A DNA stretch of 64,000 nt from Alisma plantago-aquatica. Lineage: Eukaryota > Streptophyta > Magnoliopsida > Alismatales > Alismataceae. The DNA lies in contig OY856412.1 of NCBI GenBank assembly GCA_963693085.1, forward strand, positions 1,131,072,244-1,131,136,243, read 5' to 3'. The position numbers and the translations under genes were made by a program. The notes under the pieces were generated by a model that worked only from the letters and a program-made list of their open reading frames with translations, searched no databases and was not told the origin of the DNA. Shown piece by piece: positions 8,556 through 20,050 of this stretch. How positions within the stretch are numbered: the first letter of the stretch is position 1; every line of letters starts with the position of its first letter.

Positions 8556-9237
8556 ATTTTTTGACATCCGTAACTAGCACTATCATGAGCTGCAATGGAC
8601 ATGGTATGCTAGATGAAAAGATTGTTGAGCAAGCTAGGTGTTGAAAAGCAGACTGTCAAAGAGGAGAACCAAACAACCAAATAGCATGAGGTAAGAAAGT
8701 ACAAGAAAAAAACCAGCTGTTGGATGCTAAACATGTTTTGTACGCCACATACAGTTTATTTGATGTGGCATTTATCCAGTTATTAGTAAAAAGGAAGTAG
8801 CTAAAAAGATGGCAGTGCAAGAAAAAGAAGTGAAACAAATGCATAATCAAAATTAGGTTTGGTTTTTGTTTTACCACTTTGCAAAACATATCTTTCTAGT
8901 TCAGTTTTGGGTTGGGCAGTTTTGTGTTGACCCGGATGCTTGTCTAACCCGCAATCAATCCAAAACAAATTTTCGACATCCCTAACGAATACTATTCTAA
9001 GATGCTAGATGAAAAAAATGTTGAGCAAACTAGCTGTTGAAAAGCAGACCGTCAAATAGGAGAACTGAACAACCAAGTAGCATGAGGCAAGCAAGTACTA
9101 GTAAAACATCAGCATGTATTATACACCACAAAAGTTATTTGTAGTGTAGCATTTTTCCAATTATTAGCAAAAAAGATTGTAGCTCTAAAGGTGACAATTG
9201 CAAAAAATAATCATCAAACAAACTACATAATTGTTGG
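8556..9237. repeat. Diverged tandem duplication, period about 395 bp
   Basis: The segment from about 8556 (ending near 8850) is repeated from about 8965 to 9237. Anchors include atgctagatgaaaa (8606 and 9002), gttgaaaagcagac, gtagcatgagg and tattagtaaaa/tattagcaaaa. The copies differ at many positions and lack a long shared frame, so this is an old non-coding duplication. Sequence 9238-9688 holds nothing further that I can identify; it is probably intron of the gene beginning at 9689. Confidence 0.75.
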
Positions 9238-9688
9238 TCAAACTAACAAACTAATAGCACAACCTAACAAAGTAGCAGCTAGACCAACAAGCAGCAAACT
9301 CCCATTATTATAGGTAATATAATATAAATACCAACCTTGGGGGCTTGTCCTAAGCAAACAATTGATTTTGAGAAATAGACTATTTCTAATTTTCCTATTC
9401 TTCTCTCTTTTCCCAAAGCGTTTCTCGTCACAACTTTATCGTGAAGAACAAATCTAAATGGTTATATGTTTTTCCATCAAATGGGTCTATCAGGTGATTA
9501 TAGTTACTTTCTGGTATCCTTTACAAATATTTCAAACCAATTAGGAGTGATTATCGAAGCCTGACATAAGATTTAGGAATTTTTTATGTTAGCATCCCTT
9601 AATTTTACTCTGAATGAGCTCTATTTATCACTCCATTGAGATGTGTAGTTTCATGTTTGTTGCCATCACTCAAACGACCAATTTACAG

Positions 9689-11218
9689 AAATGGATTCAT
9701 ATGAAGACCAGGAATACTGGAACTACCATTACTCACAAAAAATCAACAATCATAGAGGACCAGTCATCAACATGGCAGGCACTTTCAATGGCTATAGATC
9801 AAGATAGGCCTAGAAGTTCATCTGCATTATGTTCAGGTTCTTTAGTTTCCAAGACATATCTCATACATGCTATAATTATATTTCTTATTGTGACTGTTCA
9901 TTCTTTCATGTCTTTCATAATATGGATTCTTGGCGGTGATCCCTGTGGATCTTAAACAGGCAGGACAAATACTGGCAGCATTTCTGGCTCTATATTTTCA
10001 GCTGCTAAACCAGATGCAGCCTCTTTTAGTCTGCAGAAGGTTCCTAATCAATCTCAACAGACATTGTCACAAGCAATTTCCCAGAAAATTGGAAGTTCTT
10101 TGCTGAATAAACCTTGGACAGGCCAAGTCAGAGCTCCAACCAATATGACTCCCAGGACTGGGTCAAATACCATGATTCAAAAGGCCGCCATAGCTGCTGG
10201 TGGTCGGATTGCTCCTGCTGAAACTGCTGCTTCATTGTTTAAAGCTGCACAGTCTAGAAATGTTGTTCACATCAGACCCGGAGGTGCAGTTTCTGTATCA
10301 GCAGCTCCTACCAAGTCATCTACTCCTATAGGACCGCACCCCTCCGTCCCTGCTCAAACACTGTCATCATCACCTGTGAGTTCTAGCATAATATCGAGTG
10401 TTTCTGGCACTGGAAGTCAAATGGCAAAATCCAGCACCGCCAGGCCAACCATTCAGCCTATTGCTCAGTCCTTTAGCATTCCAACATTATTGCAGCAACC
10501 TTGCAAGCAGACACTGGAAAAGGCAAAACCAACTGTTTGTATATCCAGCAGTACACAGGAAAAAAGTGTCGGAACTGCCTGTACCTTGCCTAAAGGTGCC
10601 ACTGCAGCTCCAAAAGCAATGTGCTCCACTTCGACTGTAAACGAAGATCAGATGTCTGTGGTGGACCTCGAAATAGATGAACGGGATAGTTCTATTAATG
10701 CTGATGATAAAGATAGCAGCCCTAAGATAGATAGACAACTTTCCAGTGAGATGCCAATAAATGGTCATACAGACAGTCCTGCAGTGTCTGGATATGATGA
10801 CACTCTTCCTGCCAAAGTAAGTGGAGCGAAACAAATTACCTTACAAAACCAAAGTCAGGACACAGATTTGCAAGAAGATAAGAAACCACAACCACACCCT
10901 ACTTCACATATTGATGGTTACGGCTCAGTAGATGGAGAAGGGAAGGACAAGTGCATCATAAGCATGGAGAAGAAACCTAATGAAGGTTGCTCTCAGGCTT
11001 CCTTTACTCAAGATTTAATAGACGGTCAAGATAAAAAGGTTATCCCAACGGCATGTGTATTAACCTCAGCTGAGGTTGGGATGTCTGATGTTATGGTAGA
11101 AGATATGACTGAGGAATTGGTTACTCCAGCAGGTACAGCAAATGAGAATGGTATGGACTGCATAGCATCCACAGACTTGGAGAATGCAGAAAGTGCCGTT
11201 CAAAAACCAGGCTGTTGA
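9689..11218 (+). CDS. 3' exons of a Ser/Thr-rich, probably nuclear host protein
   Basis: Two exons joined in frame. Exon 9689-9836 follows an acceptor (atttacag) and ends at a CAG/GT donor in phase 1. The 123-bp intron 9837-9959 (gttctt...aaacag) is followed by exon 9960-11218, ending in TGA. Splicing gives 468 residues with no stop. Recognisable pieces: DQSSTWQALSMAIDQDRP in the first exon and a conserved-looking helix, AAGGRIAPAETAASLFKAAQ, then VHIRPGG. The rest is low-complexity Ser/Thr/Ala/Gln, then an acidic tail with several DxxDSS runs, typical of disordered nuclear regulators. It recalls the C-terminal part of plant SANT/Myb-like proteins (DRMY1 type), but no Myb domain is visible here. 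There is no plausible initiator, so 5' exons should lie further left, possibly beyond the transposons or outside the window; a gene fragment is the alternative. Confidence 0.65.
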
Positions 11219-11560
11219 ATTAGTCACCAAGAAAAAAGTAGCATATGACATTCCTTTTGCTACTTGATCCTTAAATACGCCCAAGAAGCAGAAGAGCTTT
11301 GGCTAGATCTCGTTCATCCATAATTGTATTTGAACGGGCAGTGCCATATTTTCCTGGGATATGTATGGGTGGGGACACAAGATGCTTCCGCCAACCCAAA
11401 ATCCCGTGCGGAGTTGTGTAGTTCAATTTTGCAATCAAGTTTTGATATCTGAATTTGGGCTAAATCACTCTTCTTTTGATGGAATATCTGGTGGCTACAT
11501 ATTTATTCATATGGATAAATCTGAACTTGCAAGTATTTTTTTGCCGCGAGTGCAATATAT
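11219..11560 (+). other. Probable 3' untranslated region
   Basis: Directly downstream of the stop at 11216-11218, moderately AT-rich and without a convincing frame. I assign it as 3' UTR by position only; no definite polyadenylation signal stands out. Confidence 0.4.
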
Positions 11561-12480
11561 GCATGGAACAGGACTTCGACTTCGAGTTGACTTCGACAGG
11601 TGTGGAAGTGGAAGTTTGTGGAAACATCGAGGATTTTTACAACCAAACTTCGACACATCTTTAACAAAAATTGAGCTCAAATAGTGATACCATGATGAAA
11701 TTTGATAGATTTCATCAAATCCATCTTAAAAACTAAATATATGTCTGCATATAGTCATTCATACATGTTTACATATAAAGAAAAATACAGTCACGTGCAA
11801 ATTTAAAAGACATCTTAGTGTCAACTTCGACGGGCAAGAAAGTGGAAGTTTGTGGAACATGTAAGGAAACTTTGAGTAAGTCTTGGACTAACACTTCGAC
11901 GCAAAATAAACTAAAAAATAATGAGATTGAGAGGGAATTCGACATAAAACATCAAATTTTTAGTAAACACATACTCCATCTATAATCTTCTATACGAAAT
12001 GTTTAGAACATAGATTTGTTCTATATATGTGTTCTCATGTATAGAAATCCCAATTGGATCACATTCTAAAATTAAAAAATATGAGTTTATTTTCAAATAC
12101 ATCAATTTGTCAAGAGGGGGAAAAGTAACAGAGGTGAAATTTTATTAGGTTTACACCAAATTTTGTAAAACTTGTGGAAATCTAATAGAGGAATAAAGTT
12201 AACATTACTCTCTAGTTAGAAACCAAAGAAAAAGTCATCTCAATGTGAAGAATGGTTTCCTACAAGTTCTTTATGCCTTCACTGTGTGTGCAACAATAAT
12301 AACTACAAAGATCATCGAAAAGATGGGAGCCTTAGAGCTAGCTAAGTCAATTTCATCACCAAGTAGGCTGAACTCATTGACACATGTCAACAAGTAGGCA
12401 ACATTGGTGTCGAGGAAGTTTACTAGGTTTCGACGTCGAGGATGTATCGCCAGATGTCGAGGATATTTAGTACCATGAAT
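11561..12480. repeat. Diverged repeat with recurring TTCGAC words
   Basis: Two related segments at about 11587-11625 and 11820-11858 share (t/c)aacttcgac(a/g)gg followed by gtggaagtttgtgga. More acttcgac/gtcgagg words occur at 11650, 11900 and 12408-12470, the last inverted relative to the first. This resembles a decayed non-autonomous transposon with inverted subterminal motifs between about 11575 and 12465. Ends and target duplication are not clear. Confidence 0.4.
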
Positions 12481-12733
12481 ATATGCACCTTTGATATGAC
12501 CAAACCATCTTTCTTCGAATTGGACTATAATGTATTTATGAATTAGGCACCAAAAAACTATAGTGTATTTATAAATTTATTTATTCTTAAAAAATTGAGA
12601 TAGCCATAAGTTTATGTAATGAAATTGTTGCACTGGTAGAGTGTCTATAGTAGTAGTTAAAGGGGATAGCCATAAGTTTGAAAACTTGAGCATTTTTGAG
12701 CATCTTTTTGGAGCTTCTGGTGAAGCTTTATCT

Positions 12734-13075
12734 TCTTCCTCATAGAGCTCTCTCCAAGCCGACGGTTAGTTTGATAGGGTGTAGTTGGGCTGCAAACTGT
12801 GAGTTTGATGTGTAAAAATACATCGCCAGTTTGTCATTCTATTACACCCATTTAAACATGCTCTAAGACCAACTCTTTCTGCAAATAATGCTTGCAATTG
12901 GGAGGATGGACTAAATCTGACGCAGTTGCACATGTTCAAACATCCTGAATGAACTGTCTCCCAGTTATCCTTTTCCTCACAGAGCTCTCCCGAAGCTGAA
13001 GCCAACTTTTTGCTGCGAAGAATGCTTGCAATCGGCAGGATGGATTAGTCTGATGCAGTTACACATGTTCAGACT
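12734..13075. repeat. Diverged direct duplication, period 134 bp
   Basis: Segment 12879-12940 (ctgcaaataatgcttgcaat...) recurs at 13013-13074 (ctgcgaagaatgcttgcaat...), including caggatgga-like and cagttgcacatgttca-like blocks. A neighbouring block with cctcatagagctctc at about 12738 recurs at about 12974. It is old and non-coding as far as I can see. Confidence 0.65.
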
Positions 13076-14091
13076 GCTAGAACGCACGGTCTCCTAGGAG
13101 CTGATTTTCCTATTATTAACCAAAGCATTCTTAAGCAGGAAGAAGGGCGGAAGAACTCTTTAGGTGGGAAGGCTGCAATTTAGAAATGTTTCCAGCAGCT
13201 TCAAAATTTTATTTGTGAGAAAGAACATTTGTTTTGTCTTTTGTATATAGCATCTATGTCATTGAATATCAAACTCTGTCACGACCGTGATAAATGATAC
13301 ATAATCGTATCTGAGAGACTGAGCGGGTAACATAGGTAACCTCTTTACAAGGACAAAGCCAAAAGCCTAGTGAGCGGTAGACCTGGCTTACCACTAAAAC
13401 TCGTTCGACAATATTGGGGTGAGCATACCACTAGCTCTCCATGACGTTGAGCGGGCCAAATATGAAATGTTAGCCAGAATTGGGGGTGGGCTTCCCTTAA
13501 AACAACAACTGAAAAAAGAAAGATAAACGGAAAGGGAACATGACCTTGGAGCAGCAACAACATAATTATCGTTATGACAAGGGACGATCCAAGCATGTCA
13601 CGTTAGAAGCTTCATGCAAGAACTCAAAATGACAAGACCCTTTGGTGGTTAGGTTTTCCCCTCTTTTTGGACGGCGAAGGCCTTTGTATGCCTTTCTTGC
13701 AAATCACATGTGAAATGAGAAAGGCAAATAATGGAGTGTTGGAGGATGGAAGTGTGAATGAATTATGGGTATTAACAAAATAGGGATAGCGTTCACACCA
13801 AATACTTTTAAAAATACTAGCCACGAGAGTAGCCACAATAAAAAAGGTGTTCCGAGTATAGCAATTCTTCACATCATTAATTATGCAACAGACTCAGTTG
13901 TTTGGTGCGTCAATGAGACTTTTCGAGCTATTTAGAAGTGATTTGGAGAAAGATGGGATGTGTATTCAGAATTCCCGCGAGCATATGATGCAAATATGAA
14001 GACCAACTCAACCTCTTTTATGCCAGTTAGAGCTTAGAAGTTTACTATGAGCCATACGCCAGATGCGTAAAAAGATTATATGAGGTGGCAA
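13076..14091. other. No identifiable gene; decayed repeat likely
   Basis: Mixed sequence with broken short frames on both strands. Translations at 13345-13872 have no motif I recognise. It may be the remains of the same LINE as 14092-14310, but I cannot support that. Confidence 0.4.
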
Positions 14092-14310
14092 TTAATGTGC
14101 ATCCCAGTTCGTATTCCTCCATAGAAATTGGTGTCTGATGATATTAATCTGTTTCTCAATTGAGATCAAAATTGGTGCACTATTGATAAAATATGACATT
14201 TTCATAAGAGGTTTATTAAGTAACATAAGACATGCTGTTGTATTGAGAAAATCTGTTTTACAAAGGGCCAGACATTTACATTTTTTCAATGATTGGGTCA
14301 CCCAAACCAA
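14092..14310 (-). pseudogene. Probable LINE reverse transcriptase C-terminal fragment
   Basis: The minus-strand translation of 72 residues ends with IEKQINIIRHQFLWRNTNW. This resembles the stretch after the RT domain of plant LINEs, where a hydrophobic segment, an I-x-x-I-x-x-x-F-L-W block and a conserved Trp precede the zf-RVT region. There is no intact RT or endonuclease nearby and frames on both sides are broken. The length is too short for certainty; a chance match is possible. Confidence 0.35.
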
Positions 14311-16313
14311 GTTTTTGAGATTGAACGAGAGAGATGTAAGTTAAGGTGTCTGATGGGAATTGAGTCTTCTTGACATCCTAAGGTGTGTTTCAGTCGTGAC
14401 ATATTGCAAGCTCAAACATGGGTACCAATAATAGATTTATTGAAAGTTGATGTGAAAACTTGAGTGACGCAACAAAATGCAGAGAATGTGAATGGTATCA
14501 ATGATATTTTGTCATCCGGTTTTAAATGATGGTGTCATTGCTGAAGTGAATATAATTATCCTCCTGTAAATTGTATTAATGGATGCAAGCTTCCATTATC
14601 AATAATTTTTTTAGCATGTGATTAGGGGAGATGTAACCAATATGAAGAAACTAGTAAAAGTGGATTGCCATATCTAACACCATTAGATCTACAAAACATA
14701 CAAACTATGTTCTCTTGATAAGAGTGGAGAAGTATTTTGAGATTATGCAACTGTAAATCCAATTAAACCCAACATTTAGAGAAGCTGTAACCCTGTATGG
14801 AAATCATAAAAGTTGCTTACCAATATTGTCAAAAAAAAATTCAATAAGAAAATATACACCATTTGTATGAAAGGGGTCAATGCTCTCATTGACTAGATGT
14901 ACACATCCTAAATACAATCATTACCATAAAGGCAATTTTTCCCTTGTCAACAATGTGATTAATGTGTCTTGAGTCAATCACAGAGCATCTTAGACATTAT
15001 TTTATATGAGGAATTGATAATTCTTATATGTTGGAACATTTTGACACAAGTAAGATTCTCACTTATTTTGATGAGCATAATGTGTGTCTGATTCATGATG
15101 TCTATTTAGGGTGTTGTCTCACTATGGTAGGTGATATAGAAGAATAAGTTCATGAATGGTTGTTTGATTTATCCTAACATGTGTGAAAGGATGATAGGAT
15201 AAATCCATGTGGTCCAAAGATCTCTTAGAATCTAGTTTGCAATGCTCATGTCTATTGTTATCTTCTAAACATGTTTTGTTTGTTCTTGATCCAATTTTTA
15301 TGATAATATGATGTCTAGATATGTTGATTAATGGATTACGTTAATGTTGATAGTTACCTAATACTCAAATGCTTAATGTTTGTATAAAATGACCAAGTGA
15401 AATGGAATGTAATCCAATCTTGAATGCATATTAGGGTTTGAATAAGAATAAATCCTAGGCTAGATTAGGATTCGGGTTAAATAGGTTTTCATCCCTAATT
15501 TTATTAGCCATGCCTTATGTGCTAAGTTGATATCTTTGTGCTTATAGGATAGGCTACATGTTTATATAATCCAATAAGGTTTAATGTGTGAGAGGTGGAG
15601 CTAGATAAATTTAGAGTTCAATTTGTTAGAGCTAGACCTGACACCGAGTGACTTTTGGTCAAGTCGGGTCGATTAAAGAGGTTGATGTGTGCCCATTAGG
15701 TGTGGGCTGACTGGATGACTGAGGTTGGGAATCTATAGCAATTGGCATGTCACAAGTTGGCCAACAACATCAGCTGATTTCACAGCAAGTCAGTTCAAAT
15801 TTCTAAGGACCCAAGATGTGTTTTTTCTCACTTAAATCTCCCTATTTTCCCGATGTCCCTTCATTGGTCTAGATAGTCAGACTAAAACTGACTTCTTGAT
15901 CCCACTATAGTTTTTTTTTTTCAGACAATGGTTTGTATTTTTTTGGCTATATAGCTTTTATTATGTCCCAGATCATGAATAAAGCTTGATTATTCTTATA
16001 TTTGACTTGCTGGAGTGTGGATGGGCTATTTGGAGGTGATTCATGGTGTTATAGATCCACTTGTCTTGACATTAGCTCTTTTCTCCTTCATAATTATTTT
16101 TCTTCTTTCTCTTCTCCTTAGTGACATGGACAACCTACTCAAGGTTTGTTTTTGTGGAGCTAGAGTTTCCTTCTTATTCCGCCTCTCTTCTTGGCATTTT
16201 GGCTAAGATCAAGCTAGAAGGTGTGTTTGAGCTTGTTGGTGACAATTTGAATGTTAGTTGGCCTAGAAGTTGCATTTTGTTGTTTGGTTCTTACTAGTGT
16301 TTGAATATAGAAG
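14311..16313. other. AT-rich intergenic DNA, nothing identified
   Basis: No frame, RNA gene or clear repeat seen. A less AT-rich block at about 15630-15800 has no recognisable coding content. This is the left host flank of the solo LTR inserted at 16319. Confidence 0.6.
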
Positions 16314-18368
16314 TTCTTTGTGATGACCCGATTACAAATCAAGCTGTCACCAGTAATAATTGCAGAATAACCATAAGCAACAGAATCAATAAAAATCACT
16401 AAGAATTAAAACCATTTTGCACATAGATCCTTTTTTCAAGAAAACTCTTACAGAAAGAACCAAAACTTTATATACATGTGGTTCATATTGTACATACATT
16501 GTACCATCTTATCTCAAGGATAACAAGTACTAGTTGCTTTACCTTAACATATACAATAACAACATAAAATCTCGAGGTAAACAAACCAAAATCTCATGTC
16601 ATTCGTAAAAACCACTAAGGACTATCTCTCAAGGACCTGAGAGTACATAGACGACACATAGGACTTCTATCTACAAGACACAATAGATAGTTACTCAACC
16701 TGAGCTACTACTGCTGTCCCTACTGATGTGATCCTTCCTCCACAGTTCGGTTTCTATTCCCTCGTCCGCGTCCACCTAAAAATTATGGATCCTACGGGGT
16801 GAGACTATTGTCCTAGCGAGAGATATAACTCTCATCCAACAATATTATTATCACATGATATAGTATACAAACTAAGCAGAGGATACTTTATGCAATTAGT
16901 AGGTATATTTGTAGTGCTAAGCATAAATATTGATAACAAAGTTACAAATCGTCTATTTGCTTTATGAGGAATATGAAGAACATGTATAACATCTACCTAC
17001 TAAGATGTATAAAAGTAATAAGGCATCAACCAATGTTTTTCGTATTCGATCCTTAAACAAATACGCTACATGACTGATTACATGTTTTCATTCACACTTA
17101 TGCCCAGAGGAGATGAGGTATACTGCTCATGCTCCAACCGACCACGATTACGTTAAGCATCAGTACCATACAAGGTCAATGGCAGAGCCGGCTGTCAAGA
17201 CCTCACCTATCTCAGTCAGTATGAGATAACTTGGCAAGACATCTTGTGTCAACTGCAATTAGCTTTTCCAGAGTATAGAGACATCTTCGCTATAGAGTTA
17301 CAACCGCAACATGCACTCTCTTCGGGAGAAGACCACTGAGCTTTTCTGAATTATTTTATCAGGAAGACCAATGAGCGATTCTAGTTTACTTTCATCAGGA
17401 AGTCCACTGAGCAATCTGGTGTAGTTGGAAGTCCACTGAGCACCCTTGTTTAGCTAGGGAGTCCACTGAGCATCCCGGTGTAATAATTACATATTCAAAA
17501 ATATGAATACCGAGTAAAACTCATTTTACCATTCAATAAATCCTGACATTGAATAGATCTATGGTCTGGGAAACTACATGATAAAATTTAACTTGATTAA
17601 TTAAGTGTATTACAATATCTTTTAGCATAAATCAAGTTGCAAACAAGAATTATATCAGATGCTACAAAGACATATATAATATGTTTATCAAGTTCTTTCA
17701 TGATCTTTGAAACACATATAACACTTAGAATTTCAATCTCTTATCGTCATCATGCTTGGGTATTCAAACCCTTAATTTATCACTGAGTACTGTAACCACT
17801 TAGCAGGTAACCATTACCTCTAGGTTATCAGACCAAGGTATTAATTCACATAGTCCACAGAGGTCACTAAAATTGTATCATATAAAACTCATAGCTCTTA
17901 CTTAGCTATGCTCATTACCTTATGATACCTGCATGGTTCGTATATCATGCTAATCACAATATCAAATACATGGCATAACCATGCTATGCAAAAGAAACAT
18001 ATTCTTCCCATCAATTAGGATTAGGGTTTCCCTTTAGAAACCAATTAGGGTTTCAAATCATCTCATCACCCATTCTTAGGGTTACAATTTACCTTTACAA
18101 ACCAATTAGGGTTTCAAGATTACATCATATGGGATTGATCCCTAATTCATACTCCATTCATTCTAGGAGTACCAATGTATACTCATTACATTATTGATAT
18201 AAGTTTCTCTCTCATCCCTACTAGGATGTTGATTGCTTACCTTTCCTCTTAAGGTCCATCAGCTCACCATTATCAAATTGGATTAAACTCATTACATCTT
18301 AATGTTGCATTTAATATACAACACATATCACTTAGTCAAATACTTTGAATTGAAGCATACCTACCATA

Positions 18369-19560
18369 TCGGGCATCATGGTATATATATGCTATCATAT
18401 TGTGTTTGAATACAACCTTCACATCCTATCATGTATCCATGTTGGTCATGTGATGAAACCACATCATCCTATCATGTTTAGGGCGTGTCCCCTAACACCA
18501 TGTCATGTAACCATCTCGGGTTATTTATCAATTAGTTCATATTATCCTCATATCATGTATGAGCCAGATGCTTGACTTTATATCGGGTATAATGGTATTC
18601 TTGATACCATATCGTGCACTAGATGTGCACCATATGGGGCATAGAGTGTACGCCTCATCATGTATCGTTTAAGTGATATATACAAGGTACTATATCGGTT
18701 TCCCATCTTGGATTGTCATATTGGGTTGCATGTTGGGTGACATATCGGGTTACCATGTAGGTAGACCCTTAGGCTCATAACCTTTTTATACTTTCAAGGA
18801 TCCATTCTATCATTATAGTTACACGACAAGCTAGATATCTAGTTGTTCTTCAACCCATCACAAAGTAATAGGGGTATGTCGGGTTTGAAAGGCATATCGG
18901 TCTAGGGTTTTAATCTTCATATCGGTTAGAGGTACCATATCGTGTAAAAGATATAATATTAACCTTGTATCGTGTATAAGGTATAAGTAGGTACCTGTCA
19001 TATCGTTCATAGACATGCCTCATATCATTCATGAGGTATCACTCATTTCTATGTTGGGTTACTTATCATCATGGGTTCCATATCAGATTTTGAGGTACTT
19101 CAACCCCATATCGGGTTGTACCATGGTGATGTCATCATCATAAACCTAAAGACATTTGTCTTGCTATTCTAGTTCATGGACAACAGTCCTAACAACTTAT
19201 TGTAACTCAAAGGAACATCAATTGATCAAAGGAATTCGATATTGAAAGTAATTCAACAAGTTCAACAATATTGGAAAGGAATAATAACATAGTTGGGTTC
19301 AAGTTATATAACCCGCCTCTAAAGTAATTTCCAAGCTCCAAGATTCAACTCCTCATGTTCCAAGGTTGAAGATGAGATTCTACAAGATCCAAGACTTGAG
19401 CTCCTTAGCTTTTGCACGATATCTCCACTCCCAATGTCCGATATCACCTTGCTAAGTTGCTATGACCTACTTGGCCGATATCCTTTGTCTTTGGCTGATA
19501 CCAAGCTCTACCACTTAACTCTCCTCAGTCATGCACGATACAAGAGTGACATGCACGATA
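18369..19560. repeat. CATATCGGGTT word cluster in A' LTR
   Basis: About fifteen short words related to catatcgggtt or catatcgtgta are dispersed here, for example at 18369, 18740, 18894, 18918, 18937, 19001 and 19107. Near 19437-19560 they become ccgatatc/cacgatatc, revealing a CGATATCG palindromic core. They lie just downstream of the probable TATA box in element orientation. Spacing is irregular, so this is not a simple tandem repeat. Confidence 0.75.
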
Positions 19561-19618
19561 TCTAAGAGAAGGATGGTAACAAGATTTCGAAAATTCTACT
19601 AATAGGTGAAGGGAAGGG

Positions 19619-19626
19619 TATTTATA
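19619..19626 (-). promoter_or_regulatory. Probable TATA box of A' LTR
   Basis: Minus-strand CAAGTATAAATACCC context; plus tatttata at 19619-19626. It occupies the same relative place as the family A TATA box (25711-25720), with a shared (C)CAAGTATA lead-in. Confidence 0.55.
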
Positions 19627-20050
19627 CTTGGGTTTTATGAAAAAGAGTGTAAGAGGTGTCATTACCTTAAGCTGCTAAGTGCCACATAGCCATGCATGTA
19701 TTGAAACATGTAGTTAGATACATTCTATCTTTATCTTGCCATGAAAAAATAAAATCTCAAGGATAATGCAAAGGATAAGGGTCGTCCCTTTGGTTATCTC
19801 CTAGGGCAAGTTACTTCCACTCACCTTATTATTATATTCAATACAACCTTTTCCAATGAAAAGTTGCAAGTTGATACATATGACTTCCTTGAGTGTCTAG
19901 CCCGTCATGGGCAAAGACAAGAATCAACAAACTGATAGGAGACTCCCTCTATGGCTCCCTGGCCGATAGAGACTCCCTCTTTAAGTCTACAACTTGATAT
20001 AGTTCATATAAAGCTTTCAACTATACGACTTCCTTAGTCTTTTCATCACC

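Larger units (their letters stand above)
16319..20050 (-). mobile_element. Solo LTR of Gypsy family A', left (U5-side) part
   Basis: LTR beginning tgtgatgacccg at 16319 and resuming at 45766-45973, where it ends ggattttaca; in element orientation TGTAAAATCC...GGGTCATCACA. A perfect 5-bp target duplication TTCTT flanks the reconstructed unit at 16314-16318 and 45974-45978. There is no internal region, so this is a solo LTR of about 3.9 kb. It is a diverged relative of the family A LTR: shared blocks include cgtccacctaaaaa, tctacggggtgagac-like and cagcgagag (16770-16840 versus 21920-21995). A probable TATA box lies at 19619-19626 (minus). Several aattagggttt words occur at about 18020-18120. 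It is interrupted at 20050 by the family A array. Confidence 0.85.

Noticed and set aside
9614..9688. ATG at 9614 as start of the host gene
   Set aside because: The 25 codons before 9689 look like intron and a good acceptor follows; the frame also runs through the donor into hydrophobic intron translation.
11361..11684. 107-residue plus-strand frame downstream of the gene
   Set aside because: No domain, lies in the likely 3' UTR and a TTCGAC repeat; probably chance.
13345..13872. Minus-strand frames as a transposase or LINE remnant
   Set aside because: No motif could be recognised; too degraded to support a call.
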